DNA from: Methanolinea sp. | GTDB lineage: Archaea; Halobacteriota; Methanomicrobia; Methanomicrobiales; Methanospirillaceae | Direction: 5' to 3' | Assembly: GCA_025453675.1 (NCBI GenBank) | Contig: JALOPW010000012.1 | Span: 1 to 51,792 of the forward strand | DNA length: 51,792 bases | Part shown: piece after piece, positions 1 to 9,410 of the stretch | How the letters are laid out: each line of letters opens with the position of its first letter | How positions within the stretch are numbered: the first letter of the stretch is position 1 | The notes under the pieces: model-generated | The model's input: only the letters and a program-made list of their open reading frames with translations | Databases searched by the model: none | Told to the model about the DNA's origin: nothing | Position numbers and translations under genes: made by a program

Positions 1-425
1 GGGAACCAACGGGCTGAGACTGCCACCGGTACGCCGTAGGCAATACCCACCCCTATTCCCCCTATCACTCCGTAGACCAGGTAGAGCATCTGGACAGATG
101 TGACCGTTGACGCGAGCAGCCACCCGAGCCCGGTGAGAATTCCCCCGATGATGGTCACCCTGCGGGGCCCGAGTGTGTCGATGTACTTCCCGGTCAGGGG
201 CATGGCTATGGCAAAGAAGGCCAGGAAGACCGAAAATGGCATCAGCACATCGTTTGCGGTGACCTGCTGGCCAAGAGTCCCGGTGAAGTAATCGGTCAGC
301 GGCTTGACAAAGACGCTCCAGGAGTAGATGCTCCCGAGGCACAGGTTGATGATCATCCCGAGGATGACCAGCACCCAGCGCCCTCTCTCGGCAGGCATGC
401 CGAATAAGGTCCCATCAGTAGACAT
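1..425 (-). CDS. OFA-family MFS transporter, N-terminal part (cut by window edge)
   Basis: Only the first 141 codons are in the window; the rest lies beyond position 1. The N-terminus runs straight into hydrophobic helices, and the segment SIYSWSVFVKPL near residue 35 is typical of the oxalate/formate antiporter (OFA) branch of the major facilitator superfamily. A loop with GKYIDTLGPRR around residue 85 fits the conserved MFS loop between helices 2 and 3. The gene starts 34 bp after the acetyl-CoA synthetase stop on the same strand, so the two are probably one transcript. That context suggests uptake of acetate or another small carboxylate, but the substrate is inference. The ATG follows an AGGA-type ribosome-binding site. 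Confidence 0.85.
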   Translation of the reverse strand, partial: MSTDGTLFGMPAERGRWVLVILGMIINLCLGSIYSWSVFVKPLTDYFTGTLGQQVTANDVLMPFSVFLAFFAIAMPLTGKYIDTLGPRRVTIIGGILTGLGWLLASTVTSVQMLYLVYGVIGGIGVGIAYGVPVAVSARWF

Positions 426-459
426 AGGAGTCCTTTTCCTATCAGAAAAATGCGGGGGT

Positions 460-2361
460 TTATTCCTCCAGCGTGGAGACATCCCCCGGGTCTATTCCCA
501 TCTCCTTTGCCTTCAGCACCCGTCGCATGATCTTCCCGGACCGGGTCTTCGGGAGTTTGTCCACGAAGTCGATCTCCGAGGGCATCGCAATGGGCCCAAG
601 TGTCATGCGCACGTGGTAGATCAGGTCGGACTTGAGCTTCTCGCTCGGGGAGAAACCCACCCGAAGTATCACAAAGGCCTTTATAATATTTCCTTTCATG
701 GGTTCGGGCTTCCCGATGACCGCGGCCTCGGCCACGGACTGGTGGGAGACGAGTGCACTCTCCACCTCGGCAGTGCCAATGTTGTGGCCGGCTACGATGA
801 TGATGTCGTCAGCCCTCCCGATGATCATGATATACTCATCTCCCTTCCCCTTCACTGCCAGGTCACCGGCAGTGTAGCAGTTCGGGATGGTATTCCAGTA
901 GGTGCGGTAGCGCTCATCGTTCTTGTAGACCGTGCGGAGCATGGCCGGCCAGGGTTTCTTGATCACCAGGAACCCCCCGTTTCCGGGGGCCACGGGATTG
1001 CCCTGCTTGTCAACCACGTCTGCAATCACCCCCGGGATAGGCCTTCCTGCAAATCCCGGCCGCATGGGCTCACCCACCATGGTGGTGATCATCTGCATCC
1101 CGGTCTCTGTCTGCCACCAGGTGTCCACGATGGGACTCTCTTTCTTCCCGATTACCCGGTAATACCACTCGAATGCCTCCGGATTCAATGGCTCTCCGAC
1201 CGATCCCAGTATCCGCAGGGATGAGAGGTCGTACTTGTTAGGCCACTGCTCGCCCACTTTCATGAACATGCGGATGGCGGTGGGGGCGGTATAGAAGATA
1301 GTGACCCCCAGGTCCTCGATGATCTTCCAGAATGCTCCGGGATCAGGGTAGTCGGGGACCGCTTCGGCCATGACCACAGTAGCCCCGATGGCCAGCGGCC
1401 CATACACTATGTAACTGTGGCCGGTGATCCAGCCTGTGTCGGCCGTACACCAGTATACGTCGGTGTCCTTGACATCAAAGACGTGCTGGGTGGTGTACGC
1501 AGTGCCAACCATGTAACCGGCGCAGGTGTGCACGATACCCTTTGGTGTACCGGTGGAACCACTGGTGTAGAGGATAAAGAGGGGATCCTCGGCGTCCATG
1601 ACTTCTGCAGGGCAGGTGGAAGGGACCCCCTGGATCAACTCGTAGTAGTCCACTTCCATCTCTTTATGCAGTTCAACTGGCTGTTCCACTTCGCGGGAGA
1701 GCACCACGACCTTCTCCACACTCGGGGCATTGATGATGGCTTCTTCCACGATCGTCTTCAACGGAATGGTCTTCCCACGGCGGATGGCCACGTCTGCCGT
1801 GATCACGACTTTGGCCTCGGCGTCCTTGATGCGCATGTTGAGTGCCTGTACCCCGAAACCTCCAAAGACCACGCTGTGCACCGCGCCGATACGGGCGCAG
1901 GCAAGCATTGCAATGACCTGTTCGGGTACCAGGGGCATGTAAATACAGACCCGGTCTCCCTTCTGCACACCCAATTTCTTGAGACCGTTGGCGAACCGGC
2001 ATACCTCCTGGAAGAGTTTCTTGTAAGTGAAGATCCGTTCTTCACCCTCTTCGCCTCTCCAGATGAGGGCTACCTTGTTCCTCCGGTGGTTATTTACGTG
2101 GCGGTCAAGGCAGTTTGCGGTGATATTGAGCTTGGCGTTGACAAACCACTTGGCATAGGGGTAGTTCCATTCGAGGACCTTGTCCCACTTCTTGATCCAT
2201 TCAAAGTGGTGGGCCTGCTTCTCCCAGAACCCGTCGGGATCTGCAAGGAACTCCTTGTAGGTAGCGGTATAGTCCTTCGTCCATGCGTTCTGTTTATAGG
2301 ATGGGTCGGGAATGTAGGTCTTCTCATCCCCTGACAGCGGCACCTCAAATGATTCTGCCAT
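460..2361 (-). CDS. acsA: Acetyl-CoA synthetase (AMP-forming)
   Basis: Activates acetate to acetyl-CoA through acetyl-AMP, using ATP and CoA; in hydrogenotrophic methanogens this mainly feeds biosynthesis. The 633-residue length matches the family. The adenylate-forming P-loop [11 protein letters not shown] lies near residue 265, the core motif DTWWQTETG near residue 415, and the acetylatable catalytic lysine in [10 protein letters not shown] is about residue 610. The N-terminal ACS domain is present. The start ATG follows GGAAAGGTG at good spacing. An OFA-type transporter follows in the same direction. Upstream is a roughly 450-bp AT-rich region with palindromes that probably holds its promoter. 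Confidence 0.97.
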   Translation of the reverse strand: MAESFEVPLSGDEKTYIPDPSYKQNAWTKDYTATYKEFLADPDGFWEKQAHHFEWIKKWDKVLEWNYPYAKWFVNAKLNITANCLDRHVNNHRRNKVALIWRGEEGEERIFTYKKLFQEVCRFANGLKKLGVQKGDRVCIYMPLVPEQVIAMLACARIGAVHSVVFGGFGVQALNMRIKDAEAKVVITADVAIRRGKTIPLKTIVEEAIINAPSVEKVVVLSREVEQPVELHKEMEVDYYELIQGVPSTCPAEVMDAEDPLFILYTSGSTGTPKGIVHTCAGYMVGTAYTTQHVFDVKDTDVYWCTADTGWITGHSYIVYGPLAIGATVVMAEAVPDYPDPGAFWKIIEDLGVTIFYTAPTAIRMFMKVGEQWPNKYDLSSLRILGSVGEPLNPEAFEWYYRVIGKKESPIVDTWWQTETGMQMITTMVGEPMRPGFAGRPIPGVIADVVDKQGNPVAPGNGGFLVIKKPWPAMLRTVYKNDERYRTYWNTIPNCYTAGDLAVKGKGDEYIMIIGRADDIIIVAGHNIGTAEVESALVSHQSVAEAAVIGKPEPMKGNIIKAFVILRVGFSPSEKLKSDLIYHVRMTLGPIAMPSEIDFVDKLPKTRSGKIMRRVLKAKEMGIDPGDVSTLEE

Positions 2362-2819
2362 TCTTTCGCACCTTTCCGTTTGGACTCATTCAATCAGCCA
2401 TTGATGTGTGGGGGAGCGGGCGGGAACGGATTCCCGCTGGACGACTCCTCCGAAATGTGCACTCCTCAACGATAAGTTCGAGTGTTCATCTGTTCACGCT
2501 ACCGCGGACGGAGAAACCGCCCGGAAACCCAAAAGCCCCTGTATCTCTCTTTCGCGGCGCCTCCGTGGATTTTATTTTAATGATTAATCATTATAATTAT
2601 TAAAAGCTGATGATTCTGAAATTGTCCTGGAAAATGCATTTTCATCGTTCTTCTTCAATTATAATCTTTTTAAGAGGAATATGTGTCAAAATCAGCGGTT
2701 TCATCGGATAACTCTTTTTCTCGCCTCCCGTAATTACGGGTCATGGTATCGCGCAGGCGGCAAATATCGGTGCAAATGAAGGGAAAAAGGATTAACATAT
2801 GCCAATCGAAAAGAGATGT
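2362..2819. promoter_or_regulatory. Intergenic region between divergent acsA and argC, with palindromes
   Basis: No convincing gene is present. The acsA-proximal half is GC-rich. The middle (about 2571-2690) is AT-rich and contains a perfect 14-bp palindrome, AATGATTAATCATT, at 2579-2592, followed directly by ATAATTAT at 2593-2600. These could be a regulator site or TATA elements for acsA; if the acsA promoter lies here its leader would be nearly 200 nt. TATA-like stretches for argC include CTTTTTAAGA near 2667 and ATTAACATAT at 2791-2800, the latter about 25 nt before the internal argC ATG. Confidence 0.5.
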
Positions 2820-3806
2820 ATGGATATCGCCATCATCGGCGCCTCCGGTTATGCCGGTGGCGACCTGATCCGCCTCCTGCTCACCCATTCCAAGGCCAGA
2901 GTAGTCTGCGCAACCTCCCGGAAACTGGCGGGAAAGACTGTCGACTCCATCCACCCACAATTCAGGGGATTGGTGGACCTGGAGTTTTCAAATCCCTCGC
3001 CTGAAGATCTGGAGGCAGACCTCGCATTCCTGGCAGTCCCCCACACCGCGGCAATGACCTATGCACGGCCTCTCCTCTCCCGGGGAATCAAGGTGATCGA
3101 TCTCTCTGCTGACTACCGGCTGCCGAAAGATATCTTCGAGAAGGTCTATGGTGTCCCCCATACGGATTACTTCACCGCCCCCTACGGTATCCCGGAACTG
3201 CGCCGGGACTCGTACCGGAATGCGGAATTTGTCAGCAATCCTGGATGCTTCCCCACCGGGGCAACTCTCGCCGCGGCGCCGCTGGCCCGGTATGCCCACA
3301 CGGTTATTTATGACTCCAAGACCGGTGTCTCCGGGGCTGGTGACAATCCTTCGGCCACCACCCACTACCCGAATGTTGGAGACAATGTGAATCCTTACAA
3401 GTGGACCACGCACCGGCACCTGGCAGAGATGAAGCAGGAACTTGCGAGCCTCGGGTCCCGGGCAAAATGCTACTTCACCCCTCACCTGGTGCCGGTCAAC
3501 CGGGGGATTCTCACCACCGCACATATCCTGCTGGAGAAGCCCATGGACCAGGGGGAAGTGGATGCCCTCTATCGCAAGCACTATGAGCGGGAATTCTTCG
3601 TGCGCCTCCAGAACCCGGTTCTCGCAGCGGTCAGGGGCACCAATTTCTGCGATATCAGGGTCGAGAGCGAGGGAGACCGGGTGGTGGCGGTCTCGGCCAT
3701 CGACAACCTGGGCAAGGGTGCCAGCGGCCAGGCGATCCAGAACATGAACATTATCTGCGGCTTTGACGAACATGACGGCCTCACAGGAGCAGGGCTGTTG
3801 CCCTGA
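2820..3806 (+). CDS. argC: N-acetyl-gamma-glutamyl-phosphate reductase
   Basis: NADPH-dependent reduction of N-acetylglutamyl phosphate to the semialdehyde, the third step of arginine (ornithine) synthesis. The N-terminal Rossmann motif [15 protein letters not shown], the catalytic cysteine in SNPGCFPTG and the HLVPVNRGI segment identify ArgC. The ATG at 2820 starts just before the first beta strand, as in the family, and has a TATA-like sequence about 25 nt upstream. An earlier in-frame ATG at 2799 has an AAGG ribosome-binding site and would add seven residues, so the start is not certain. The gene leads a cluster with a CBS protein, argJ and argB. Confidence 0.95.
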   Translation: MDIAIIGASGYAGGDLIRLLLTHSKARVVCATSRKLAGKTVDSIHPQFRGLVDLEFSNPSPEDLEADLAFLAVPHTAAMTYARPLLSRGIKVIDLSADYRLPKDIFEKVYGVPHTDYFTAPYGIPELRRDSYRNAEFVSNPGCFPTGATLAAAPLARYAHTVIYDSKTGVSGAGDNPSATTHYPNVGDNVNPYKWTTHRHLAEMKQELASLGSRAKCYFTPHLVPVNRGILTTAHILLEKPMDQGEVDALYRKHYEREFFVRLQNPVLAAVRGTNFCDIRVESEGDRVVAVSAIDNLGKGASGQAIQNMNIICGFDEHDGLTGAGLLP

Positions 3807-3823
3807 ACGAGGTGAACGCGTAT

Positions 3824-4297
3824 ATGCTGATACGAGAGATTATGACCAGGAACCCGGTCACTGTTCAGGCGAGCGACCCTGTCAGGGACGCCGCCGCACT
3901 TCTCCGGAAGCACAAGATCGGCGGTCTGCCGGTCATGGACGGGGAGAAGCTGGTGGGAATGATTACCGAGTCCGATATCCTGCGGTTGTTGGAGACAGGG
4001 AAGATCTCCGATGATCTCTGGCTTCCCTCCCCCCTGGAGGTCATCGAGGTGCCCATCAGGGAGATCATCAACTGGGAAAAGACCAAGCACGCCCTCACCT
4101 CCATCGGGAGCGTGCAGGTGCGGAAAGTGATGAGCCACCCCGCCATCACCATCGGCGAGGACGAAGAGATAGAGGATGCAGCGGCCGTGATGCTCTCCCG
4201 GAAGATCGCCCGCCTCCCCGTGGTACGGGGTGAGACCCTGCTCGGGATAGTGGCCCGGGCTGACATCGTCCGGGGGGTTGCAGCTCCCGGTCAGTAG
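3824..4297 (+). CDS. CBS domain-pair protein in the arginine operon
   Basis: A 157-residue protein made almost only of two CBS domains. The first begins IREIMTRNPVTV and ends GMITESDILR; the second begins VRKVMSHPAITI and ends GIVARADIVRG. Such tandem pairs usually bind adenosine nucleotides (AMP, ATP, SAM) and act as energy or metabolite sensors. No catalytic domain is attached. It sits 17 bp after argC and 20 bp before argJ, so it is probably co-transcribed with arginine genes. A role in tuning arginine synthesis is inference. The ATG at 3824 follows GAGGTGA at about 9 nt; the upstream GTG at 3812 overlaps that site and is less likely. Confidence 0.9.
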   Translation: MLIREIMTRNPVTVQASDPVRDAAALLRKHKIGGLPVMDGEKLVGMITESDILRLLETGKISDDLWLPSPLEVIEVPIREIINWEKTKHALTSIGSVQVRKVMSHPAITIGEDEEIEDAAAVMLSRKIARLPVVRGETLLGIVARADIVRGVAAPGQ

Positions 4298-4317
4298 ACC
4301 GGGTGGAAGGCACAGGG

Positions 4318-5469
4318 ATGAAGAGCATCTGTGGAGTGGAAGGGGTCACAGCCTGGGGCCTCAAAGAGGGCAAGTTCGGCCTGGCACTGATCAGGGCTGA
4401 TGGCGAGGCGGCAGGGGTGTTTACAACGAACCTGATGAAGGCACCCCCCATCAGGCTCATGGAGGAGCGGATCAGCCGGGGAACGCTCTCTGCGGTCATG
4501 GCCAACAGCGGCTGCGCAAATGCCTACACCGGGTCAAGGGGTCAGGAGGATGCCCTGGAGATGGCGGCCATCGGCGCGGAGGCGTTGCATCTCCTGCCCG
4601 AGGAGGTAGGGGTGGCGAGCACCGGCGTGATAGGGCGTTACCTGAACCTTCCTCTGATCGAGGACCAGTGCCGGAGGGTTGCCCCTCACCTTGCCCGGAC
4701 CGATGAGGCCGAGGTTCTCGCTGCCCGGGCCATTATGACCACAGATCTCACCGAGAAGCATTCCCTGGTCAGGCGGGAGACCTTCTCTGTGGGTGGGATT
4801 ACCAAGGGGTCAGGGATGATCGCCCCCAATATGGGGACAATGCTCGCTTTCATCTACACCGATGCGGAGGTCGGGGCACAAAAACTCCGGGAAGCACTGA
4901 AGAGTGCCACCCGGCGCACCTTCAACCGGGTCGTGGTGGACGGGGATATGAGTACTAATGACATTGCACTCTGCACCGCGACGGGAAAGGCAGGACATGT
5001 CAATCCACAGGAGTTCTCCACTGCCCTGGAGGAGTGCTGCAGGGCGCTCGCCATCCAGATCGCCGAGGACGGGGAGGGTGCGAGCAAACTCCTTGAGGTC
5101 ACCGTGCAGGGAGCACCCGGGGAGGAAGAGGCGGCTACTGTGGCAAAGACGGTTGTTGCCTCTCCCCTGGTGAAGACCGCGGTCTACGGTGCGGATCCCA
5201 ACTGGGGCCGGGTGATCGCCGCCGCCGGCAGGGCGGGGGTCGAGTTTGATCCCGACCGGGTGAATCTTTGGATGGGAGACGGCCGGGAGTCCGTGCCCCT
5301 GGTGACAAAGGGGGAGATCGTCGTGGACCTGGTCCGTGCAAAGGCGCTGATGCAGGGGAAGAAGGTCACCTTCACCCTGGACCTGGCGGCAGGCAGCAGC
5401 AAGGCCACGGCCTGGGGCTGTGACCTGACCGAGAAGTACGTGGAGATCAACGGGAGGTATACCACATGA
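4318..5469 (+). CDS. argJ: Bifunctional ornithine acetyltransferase / N-acetylglutamate synthase
   Basis: Transfers the acetyl group from N-acetylornithine to glutamate; some family members also use acetyl-CoA to make N-acetylglutamate. ArgJ precursors cleave themselves before a threonine that becomes the nucleophile of the beta chain; the site here is [16 protein letters not shown], with Gly rather than the common Ala before Thr. The C-terminal segments [15 protein letters not shown] and [14 protein letters not shown] are typical. Length 383 residues is normal. The ATG at 4318 follows GGAAGG; a GTG at 4303 is an alternative. The stop overlaps the argB start (ATGA), indicating translational coupling. 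Confidence 0.96.
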   Translation: MKSICGVEGVTAWGLKEGKFGLALIRADGEAAGVFTTNLMKAPPIRLMEERISRGTLSAVMANSGCANAYTGSRGQEDALEMAAIGAEALHLLPEEVGVASTGVIGRYLNLPLIEDQCRRVAPHLARTDEAEVLAARAIMTTDLTEKHSLVRRETFSVGGITKGSGMIAPNMGTMLAFIYTDAEVGAQKLREALKSATRRTFNRVVVDGDMSTNDIALCTATGKAGHVNPQEFSTALEECCRALAIQIAEDGEGASKLLEVTVQGAPGEEEAATVAKTVVASPLVKTAVYGADPNWGRVIAAAGRAGVEFDPDRVNLWMGDGRESVPLVTKGEIVVDLVRAKALMQGKKVTFTLDLAAGSSKATAWGCDLTEKYVEINGRYTT

Positions 5470-6341
5470 AACGCGAGGAAGTGCTGACCGAAGCCCTCCC
5501 CTACATCCAGCAGTTCCATGGCAAGACCATGGTGATCAAGCTGGGAGGGCATGCAATGGTGGACAACGCAATCCTGGAGACCGCTATCCGGGATGCCGTC
5601 CTGCTGCAGCTGGTGGGGATACGGGTGGTCCTGGTGCATGGCGGCGGCCCTGAGATCACCGATAAAATGAAGGCCATGGGAAAAGAGCCCAAGTTCGTTG
5701 CCGGGCTTCGCATCACTGATGAAGAGACACTGGAGATCGCCCAGATGGTCCTTGTGGGGAAGATCAACAGCAATATCGTCTCCCTGATCGCCAAGAGCGG
5801 GGGGAATGGTGTCGGACTCTCAGGCAATGACGGGAACCTTATCATCGCCCGAAGGATGGATCCCCAGAAAGTCCACGTGGCAGGGAAGGAGCAGGAAGTG
5901 GACCTCGGGCACGTGGGGGAGATCGAGGAGATCACCCCTGCGGTCCTGCACACCCTCCTTGACAGGGGGTATATCCCTGTGGTGGCACCAATCGCCATCG
6001 ATCGCCACGGCCAGAGCCTGAATATCAACGCTGACACCGCAGCAGGTGAAATTGCGATCTCCCTCGAGGCCTATAAACTGATCAACATGACAGACGTGGA
6101 CGGTATCATGGACGCCTCCAGAACCAGGGTCTACCGCCGACTGCGGGTGAAGGAGGCAGAGCAGCTGATAGGGAGCGGGGTGATCTCAGAGGGGATGATC
6201 CCGAAGGTGAGCTCACTCGTGCGTGCAGTGAACAACGGTGTCTCCTACGGCCACGTGATCAACGGAAATATCGCCCACAACCTTCTCCTGGAGATGTTCA
6301 CGGACGAGGGTGTGGGGACCATGATATACGCACGGGAGTGA
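5466..6341 (+). CDS. argB: Acetylglutamate kinase
   Basis: Phosphorylates N-acetylglutamate, the second step of the acetylated ornithine pathway. The amino-acid-kinase fold is shown by VIKLGGHAM near residue 20, [10 protein letters not shown] near residue 55 and the nucleotide-site segment [11 protein letters not shown]. Length 291 residues is usual. It overlaps argJ by 4 nt. The N-terminal extension before the kinase core ([19 protein letters not shown]) resembles arginine-inhibited forms with an N-terminal helix, so feedback control by arginine is plausible but not shown. Confidence 0.96.
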   Translation: MKREEVLTEALPYIQQFHGKTMVIKLGGHAMVDNAILETAIRDAVLLQLVGIRVVLVHGGGPEITDKMKAMGKEPKFVAGLRITDEETLEIAQMVLVGKINSNIVSLIAKSGGNGVGLSGNDGNLIIARRMDPQKVHVAGKEQEVDLGHVGEIEEITPAVLHTLLDRGYIPVVAPIAIDRHGQSLNINADTAAGEIAISLEAYKLINMTDVDGIMDASRTRVYRRLRVKEAEQLIGSGVISEGMIPKVSSLVRAVNNGVSYGHVINGNIAHNLLLEMFTDEGVGTMIYARE

Positions 6342-6363
6342 GGGGTTCACTACGAGGCCGGCA

Positions 6364-7524
6364 ATGGCGAGGTACGGAGAAAAAACCCTTTTCCGACTCA
6401 TTTCCGGGTTCCTTATCGTTGCCATCCTGATCTCCTTTACCGGAGCGGACTCTCCAGATCTTTCCTCCCTTGGGCCGGACCCGACAAGTTCGCCTGCGCT
6501 CTCTGTCCCACTCTACGAGGATGGAAAGCCTGTGGTGCACTTCTTTTTCAATACCCACTGTGCTGACTGCCAGAAGACACTCCCCTATATCCAGGAGATG
6601 GTCCCCCTCTACCCCGGGGTGGTCTTCCGGTACCATGATATCAGGGAGAGCGATACCGCGAGGGTCCTCTTCCAGGAGTTCAAGCAGTATTATGGGAAAG
6701 AGTTCCTGCCTGTCCCCTCACTCTTCGTGGGCCCATATGTCCTCTCCGGCTACGAGGAGATCACCGGGAACCTGGATGATGCCATCCGGCTCACCACGCA
6801 GCAGTCGGGCCCGCATCCCACCCTGCCGGTAACGCAGGGTTCAGGGACCGGTGAAGCACTTACCATCCCCCTGGTTGTCGGTGCAGCACTGGTGGATGGG
6901 ATCAATCCCTGTGCCTTTGCGGTGCTGATCTTCCTCATGCTCTCTCTCCTGGTCCTTGACTCAAGAAGAAGGGTGGTCCTGGTGGGGGCCACTTTTATCC
7001 TTGCGGTCTTCTGTTTCTACTTCCTCTCGGGCCTGGGGCTCTTTGCAGTGGTCCAGTCATCAGGGATTTCCCGGCTCATATCAGTGGCAGCCGCGGCGAT
7101 AGCCATCCTGGCCGGGGTGATAAGCCTTGGAGAAGCGCTGTTGAAGAGAAAAACGCCATTTCTCTCTATCCCCGAGTCGACCAGGGGGATTATCGAGACA
7201 TGGGTGAAGAGAGGGTCTGTGCCCGGGGCATTTGTGCTGGGGGTGATGGTAGGGATGTTCGAACTCCCCTGCACCGGGGGAATATACCTGGCCATTCTCT
7301 CCCTCCTCTCAAACCGGATGACCCTGTACGAGGGTATCCCCTACCTCCTCCTCTATAACCTGGTCTTCATACTGCCGCTGGTGCTGATCCTGGCCGTGGT
7401 CGCCCTCGGGGTGGCGCCCGAACAGCTGGAGAAGCTGCGCGAGGAGAAGCGGCCCATTATCCGCCTGGCCATGGGTGCAGTGATGATTGTCCTCGGGATC
7501 ATCCTGATCCTCGAGGTCATCTGA
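6364..7524 (+). CDS. Membrane thioredoxin-CcdA/DsbD-like fusion protein
   Basis: A 386-residue membrane redox protein. Residues 8-27 form a signal or anchor helix. Residues about 45-145 are a thioredoxin-like domain with CADC at Cys66/Cys69. Residues 165-386 hold about six hydrophobic helices of the CcdA/DsbD type, with the paired membrane cysteines in NPCAF (Cys183) and ELPCTGG (Cys303). The family passes electrons from cytoplasmic thioredoxin across the membrane to extracytoplasmic thiols. Here the outer thioredoxin domain is on the same chain, N-terminal to the channel. It starts 22 bp after argB with a GAGG site, so it may share the arg transcript, although no link to arginine is known. 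Confidence 0.88.
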   Translation: MARYGEKTLFRLISGFLIVAILISFTGADSPDLSSLGPDPTSSPALSVPLYEDGKPVVHFFFNTHCADCQKTLPYIQEMVPLYPGVVFRYHDIRESDTARVLFQEFKQYYGKEFLPVPSLFVGPYVLSGYEEITGNLDDAIRLTTQQSGPHPTLPVTQGSGTGEALTIPLVVGAALVDGINPCAFAVLIFLMLSLLVLDSRRRVVLVGATFILAVFCFYFLSGLGLFAVVQSSGISRLISVAAAAIAILAGVISLGEALLKRKTPFLSIPESTRGIIETWVKRGSVPGAFVLGVMVGMFELPCTGGIYLAILSLLSNRMTLYEGIPYLLLYNLVFILPLVLILAVVALGVAPEQLEKLREEKRPIIRLAMGAVMIVLGIILILEVI

Positions 7525-7528
7525 CCGT

Positions 7529-7813
7529 TCAGGGGAGGTTCCCGTCCCCCTGGCATTCCCTCTGTTTCTCCTCGCTCATCTCGATCAGGAGTGCAAAGAT
7601 ATTCTTCACGAAGACCGGGTTGATATTCTTCTCCACCGCGTAGTTGAACGCCTGGTCCAGCACCTCGTGGGTCCTCTTCTCGTCATGAACCGGCAGGCCC
7701 TCGTTCATCTTCACCTGCGCCATGCGTGCCGCGAGATGCTGCCTCCTGACGATGAGATCGATGATTTGCTCGTCAATCCGGTTGATCTCGGCCCTGAGTG
7801 CTTCGATGGGCAT
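7529..7813 (-). CDS. Chorismate mutase, AroQ class
   Basis: Converts chorismate to prephenate for phenylalanine and tyrosine. The 94-residue all-helical protein starts MPIEALRAEINRIDEQIIDL and continues with RRQHLAARMAQVK, the typical AroQ first helix with its active-site arginine and lysine; VHDEKRTHEVL follows. It is a stand-alone domain, not fused to a dehydratase or dehydrogenase. The gene converges with the preceding membrane redox gene (4 bp between stops) and diverges from the protease gene across an ATTTAAAT palindrome centred about 30 nt from its ATG. No ribosome-binding site is obvious, so it may be leaderless. Confidence 0.9.
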   Translation of the reverse strand: MPIEALRAEINRIDEQIIDLIVRRQHLAARMAQVKMNEGLPVHDEKRTHEVLDQAFNYAVEKNINPVFVKNIFALLIEMSEEKQRECQGDGNLP

Positions 7814-7837
7814 ATACTCTACCTACAGGGAGTGAAG

Positions 7838-7849
7838 AGATTTAAATGT
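7838..7849. promoter_or_regulatory. Symmetric TATA element between chorismate mutase and protease genes
   Basis: The palindrome ATTTAAAT (7840-7847) is the only good TATA-like sequence in the 64-bp gap. It lies about 30 bp from the start at 7813 and about 34 bp from the start at 7878, suitable spacing for transcription in both directions. Bidirectional use is inferred from position and symmetry only. Confidence 0.5.
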
Positions 7850-7877
7850 GGTGGCAGGTGCACCATCCAAAGGTGAT

Positions 7878-8543
7878 ATGGGGTGGGAGGAACAAAGAAT
7901 AAAGAGACGAATAACCATGCTCGAACGAATCACCCGACGGGAACGTTCCGACCTGCTCATCGCCTGGCTGGCTATCTCCATAGCATTCTCCCTGATCTTC
8001 ATCAGGGGAGGGGTGACCGTGGAGCTCTTCGTGATATTCCTGCTCATCTCCATGCTCACCGTTGGGATCGGGTTTATCCTCCACGAGATGGCCCACAAGT
8101 TCACGGCCATGAAATACGGGTTCTGGGCCGAGTTCCGGAAAGACAACCTGATGCTTCTCGTGGCAGTGGCCATGGCCGCCCTGGTGGGAGTGGTCTTTGC
8201 GGCACCGGGAGCCACGGTGATCTACGGCAGTTCCATCAGCAGGGAGCAGAACGGGAAGATATCAGCCGCCGGGCCGGCAGTCAACCTCATCCTGTGCATC
8301 CCGTTTGCACTCCTCCTCCTGGTATCCGGGATGTTCTCAGTCCCACTCCTGTCGAGAAATCTCCTCTCCCTGATAGGGATGGTGGGATTGCAGGTGAATG
8401 CCATGATCGCCGCCTTCAACATGCTTCCTGTGAGCGTGCTTGACGGAAAGAAGGTGCTCGCATGGAACCCGGGCGTCTTCGCGGTTCTCATTGTCGCAGC
8501 CTTTGGAATTCTCCTGGTGTCATTTTATCCCTCTTTTTTCTGA
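7878..8543 (+). CDS. Site-2 protease-family (M50-like) membrane metalloprotease
   Basis: An integral membrane protein of 221 residues with the zinc motif HEMAHK in the second hydrophobic region and a distal NMLPVSVLDGKKV segment whose Asp is the likely third zinc ligand; both are hallmarks of site-2 proteases that cut proteins within the membrane. GPAVNLIL between them is a conserved family segment. The natural substrate is unknown. The ATG at 7878 follows AAAGGTGAT and lies about 34 nt after the shared TATA; GTG 7848 and ATG 7917 are alternatives. T-rich runs after the stop could terminate transcription. Confidence 0.88.
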   Translation: MGWEEQRIKRRITMLERITRRERSDLLIAWLAISIAFSLIFIRGGVTVELFVIFLLISMLTVGIGFILHEMAHKFTAMKYGFWAEFRKDNLMLLVAVAMAALVGVVFAAPGATVIYGSSISREQNGKISAAGPAVNLILCIPFALLLLVSGMFSVPLLSRNLLSLIGMVGLQVNAMIAAFNMLPVSVLDGKKVLAWNPGVFAVLIVAAFGILLVSFYPSFF

Positions 8544-8554
8544 ATTCTTTTTTT
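8532..8554 (+). terminator. T-rich terminator after the site-2 protease gene
   Basis: Two oligo-T runs (about 8532-8539 and 8548-8554) follow or overlap the protease stop codon, the usual signal for archaeal termination. The second run touches the start of a dispersed hairpin repeat. Confidence 0.5.
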
Positions 8555-8625
8555 AATATGAAAACGGCTGCGCCATTTTCATGAACACATATGCGTGTGT
8601 CTCGAAGAGAATCATCTAGTTTTTT
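8554..8625 (+). repeat. Dispersed intergenic hairpin repeat, copy A (right half)
   Basis: This 72-nt stretch matches 24061-24132 with about six differences. It contains an 11-bp-arm inverted repeat at 8558-8582 (arms ATGAAAACGGC and GCCATTTTCAT, loop TGC, one mismatch), then the conserved tail CTCGAAGAGAATCAT and a T-run. It lies between the protease gene and cbiM. No transposase or target-site duplication is visible. The T-run could act as a terminator. Confidence 0.85.
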
Positions 8626-8717
8626 TTAATTCAGATTGTGAGTGAAAAGAGAAAGCATAAATATTAATCATTTTTAATTGTTCTAAAACAAATTATATTG
8701 AATATAGGTGATCTCAA

Positions 8718-9410
8718 GTGCACATTATGGAAGGTTTTCTGCCGCTGCAATGGGCGGTATTCTGGTGGATCATTGCACTCCCCTGCCTGGTATTTGGCAT
8801 CCTCCAGCTGAAGCGGGTTCTTGCTGCCGACCGCGAGGCGCTCCCCCTCCTCGGTGTGACGGGGGGGTTCATCTTCATCCTCTCATCATTGAAACTCCCC
8901 TCAGTCACCGGAAGCTGCTCCCACCCAACCGGCACCGGGCTCTCCTCGGTCTGCTTCGGGCCGTGGATCACGTCTGTCATCTGTGCAATCGTCCTCCTCT
9001 TCCAGAGCCTCTTTCTTGCTCACGGAGGACTCTCGGTCCTTGGGGCGAATATAGTCTCCATGGGAATCGTCGGCCCCCTCGCCGGATGGGGGATATACCG
9101 TGCGCTTCGCGACACAGGGGTGAATATATACTTCACCGTGTTCCTGGCCTGTGCCCTTGCCGACTTCTGCACCTACATTGTGACCTCGCTTGAACTGGCA
9201 CTCGCCTACCCGGCCGAGGTGGGGGGATTCGGGAGCTCGTTCGTCATGTTCATGGGGATCTTTGCGATCACCCAGATCCCGCTGGCGATTGTCGAGGGTA
9301 TCGTGCTCGCGCTTGTCTTCAAGTATATCGTGCAGCTCAAGCCGGAGATCCTTGTACGTCTGAAGGTATTCCCGGAAGAGAAGATCCGGGCCGCAGCGGG
9401 TGATTCCTGA
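8718..9410 (+). CDS. cbiM: Cobalt ECF transporter, substrate-binding membrane protein CbiM
   Basis: The metal-binding S component of the cobalt ECF transporter, needed to supply cobalt for corrinoids. The conserved N-terminus MHIMEGFLP, whose amino group and early histidines bind the metal in this family, is present, and the GTG at 8718 places it exactly at the start. Several hydrophobic helices follow, with HPTGTGLSS and LAHGGLSVLGAN segments typical of CbiM. A GGTGATC ribosome-binding site precedes the GTG. It is the first gene of cbiMNQO and overlaps cbiN. A C-terminal Cys-free cytosolic tail ends the protein. Confidence 0.96.
   Translation: MHIMEGFLPLQWAVFWWIIALPCLVFGILQLKRVLAADREALPLLGVTGGFIFILSSLKLPSVTGSCSHPTGTGLSSVCFGPWITSVICAIVLLFQSLFLAHGGLSVLGANIVSMGIVGPLAGWGIYRALRDTGVNIYFTVFLACALADFCTYIVTSLELALAYPAEVGGFGSSFVMFMGIFAITQIPLAIVEGIVLALVFKYIVQLKPEILVRLKVFPEEKIRAAAGDS

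Noticed and set aside
328-2334. Long plus-strand open frames opposite acsA (328-1224 and 1417-2334)
   Set aside because: They are antisense shadows of a clear acetyl-CoA synthetase, with His/Gly/Asp-rich composition and no domain.
2605-2625. C/D-box-like motifs (TGATGA, CTGA)
   Set aside because: Boxes are too close together and no guide-length spacing is present.
8626-8717. Possible cobalamin riboswitch upstream of cbiM
   Set aside because: No B12-box-like sequence was seen; the stretch is AT-rich promoter DNA and cbiM has its own GGTGATC site.
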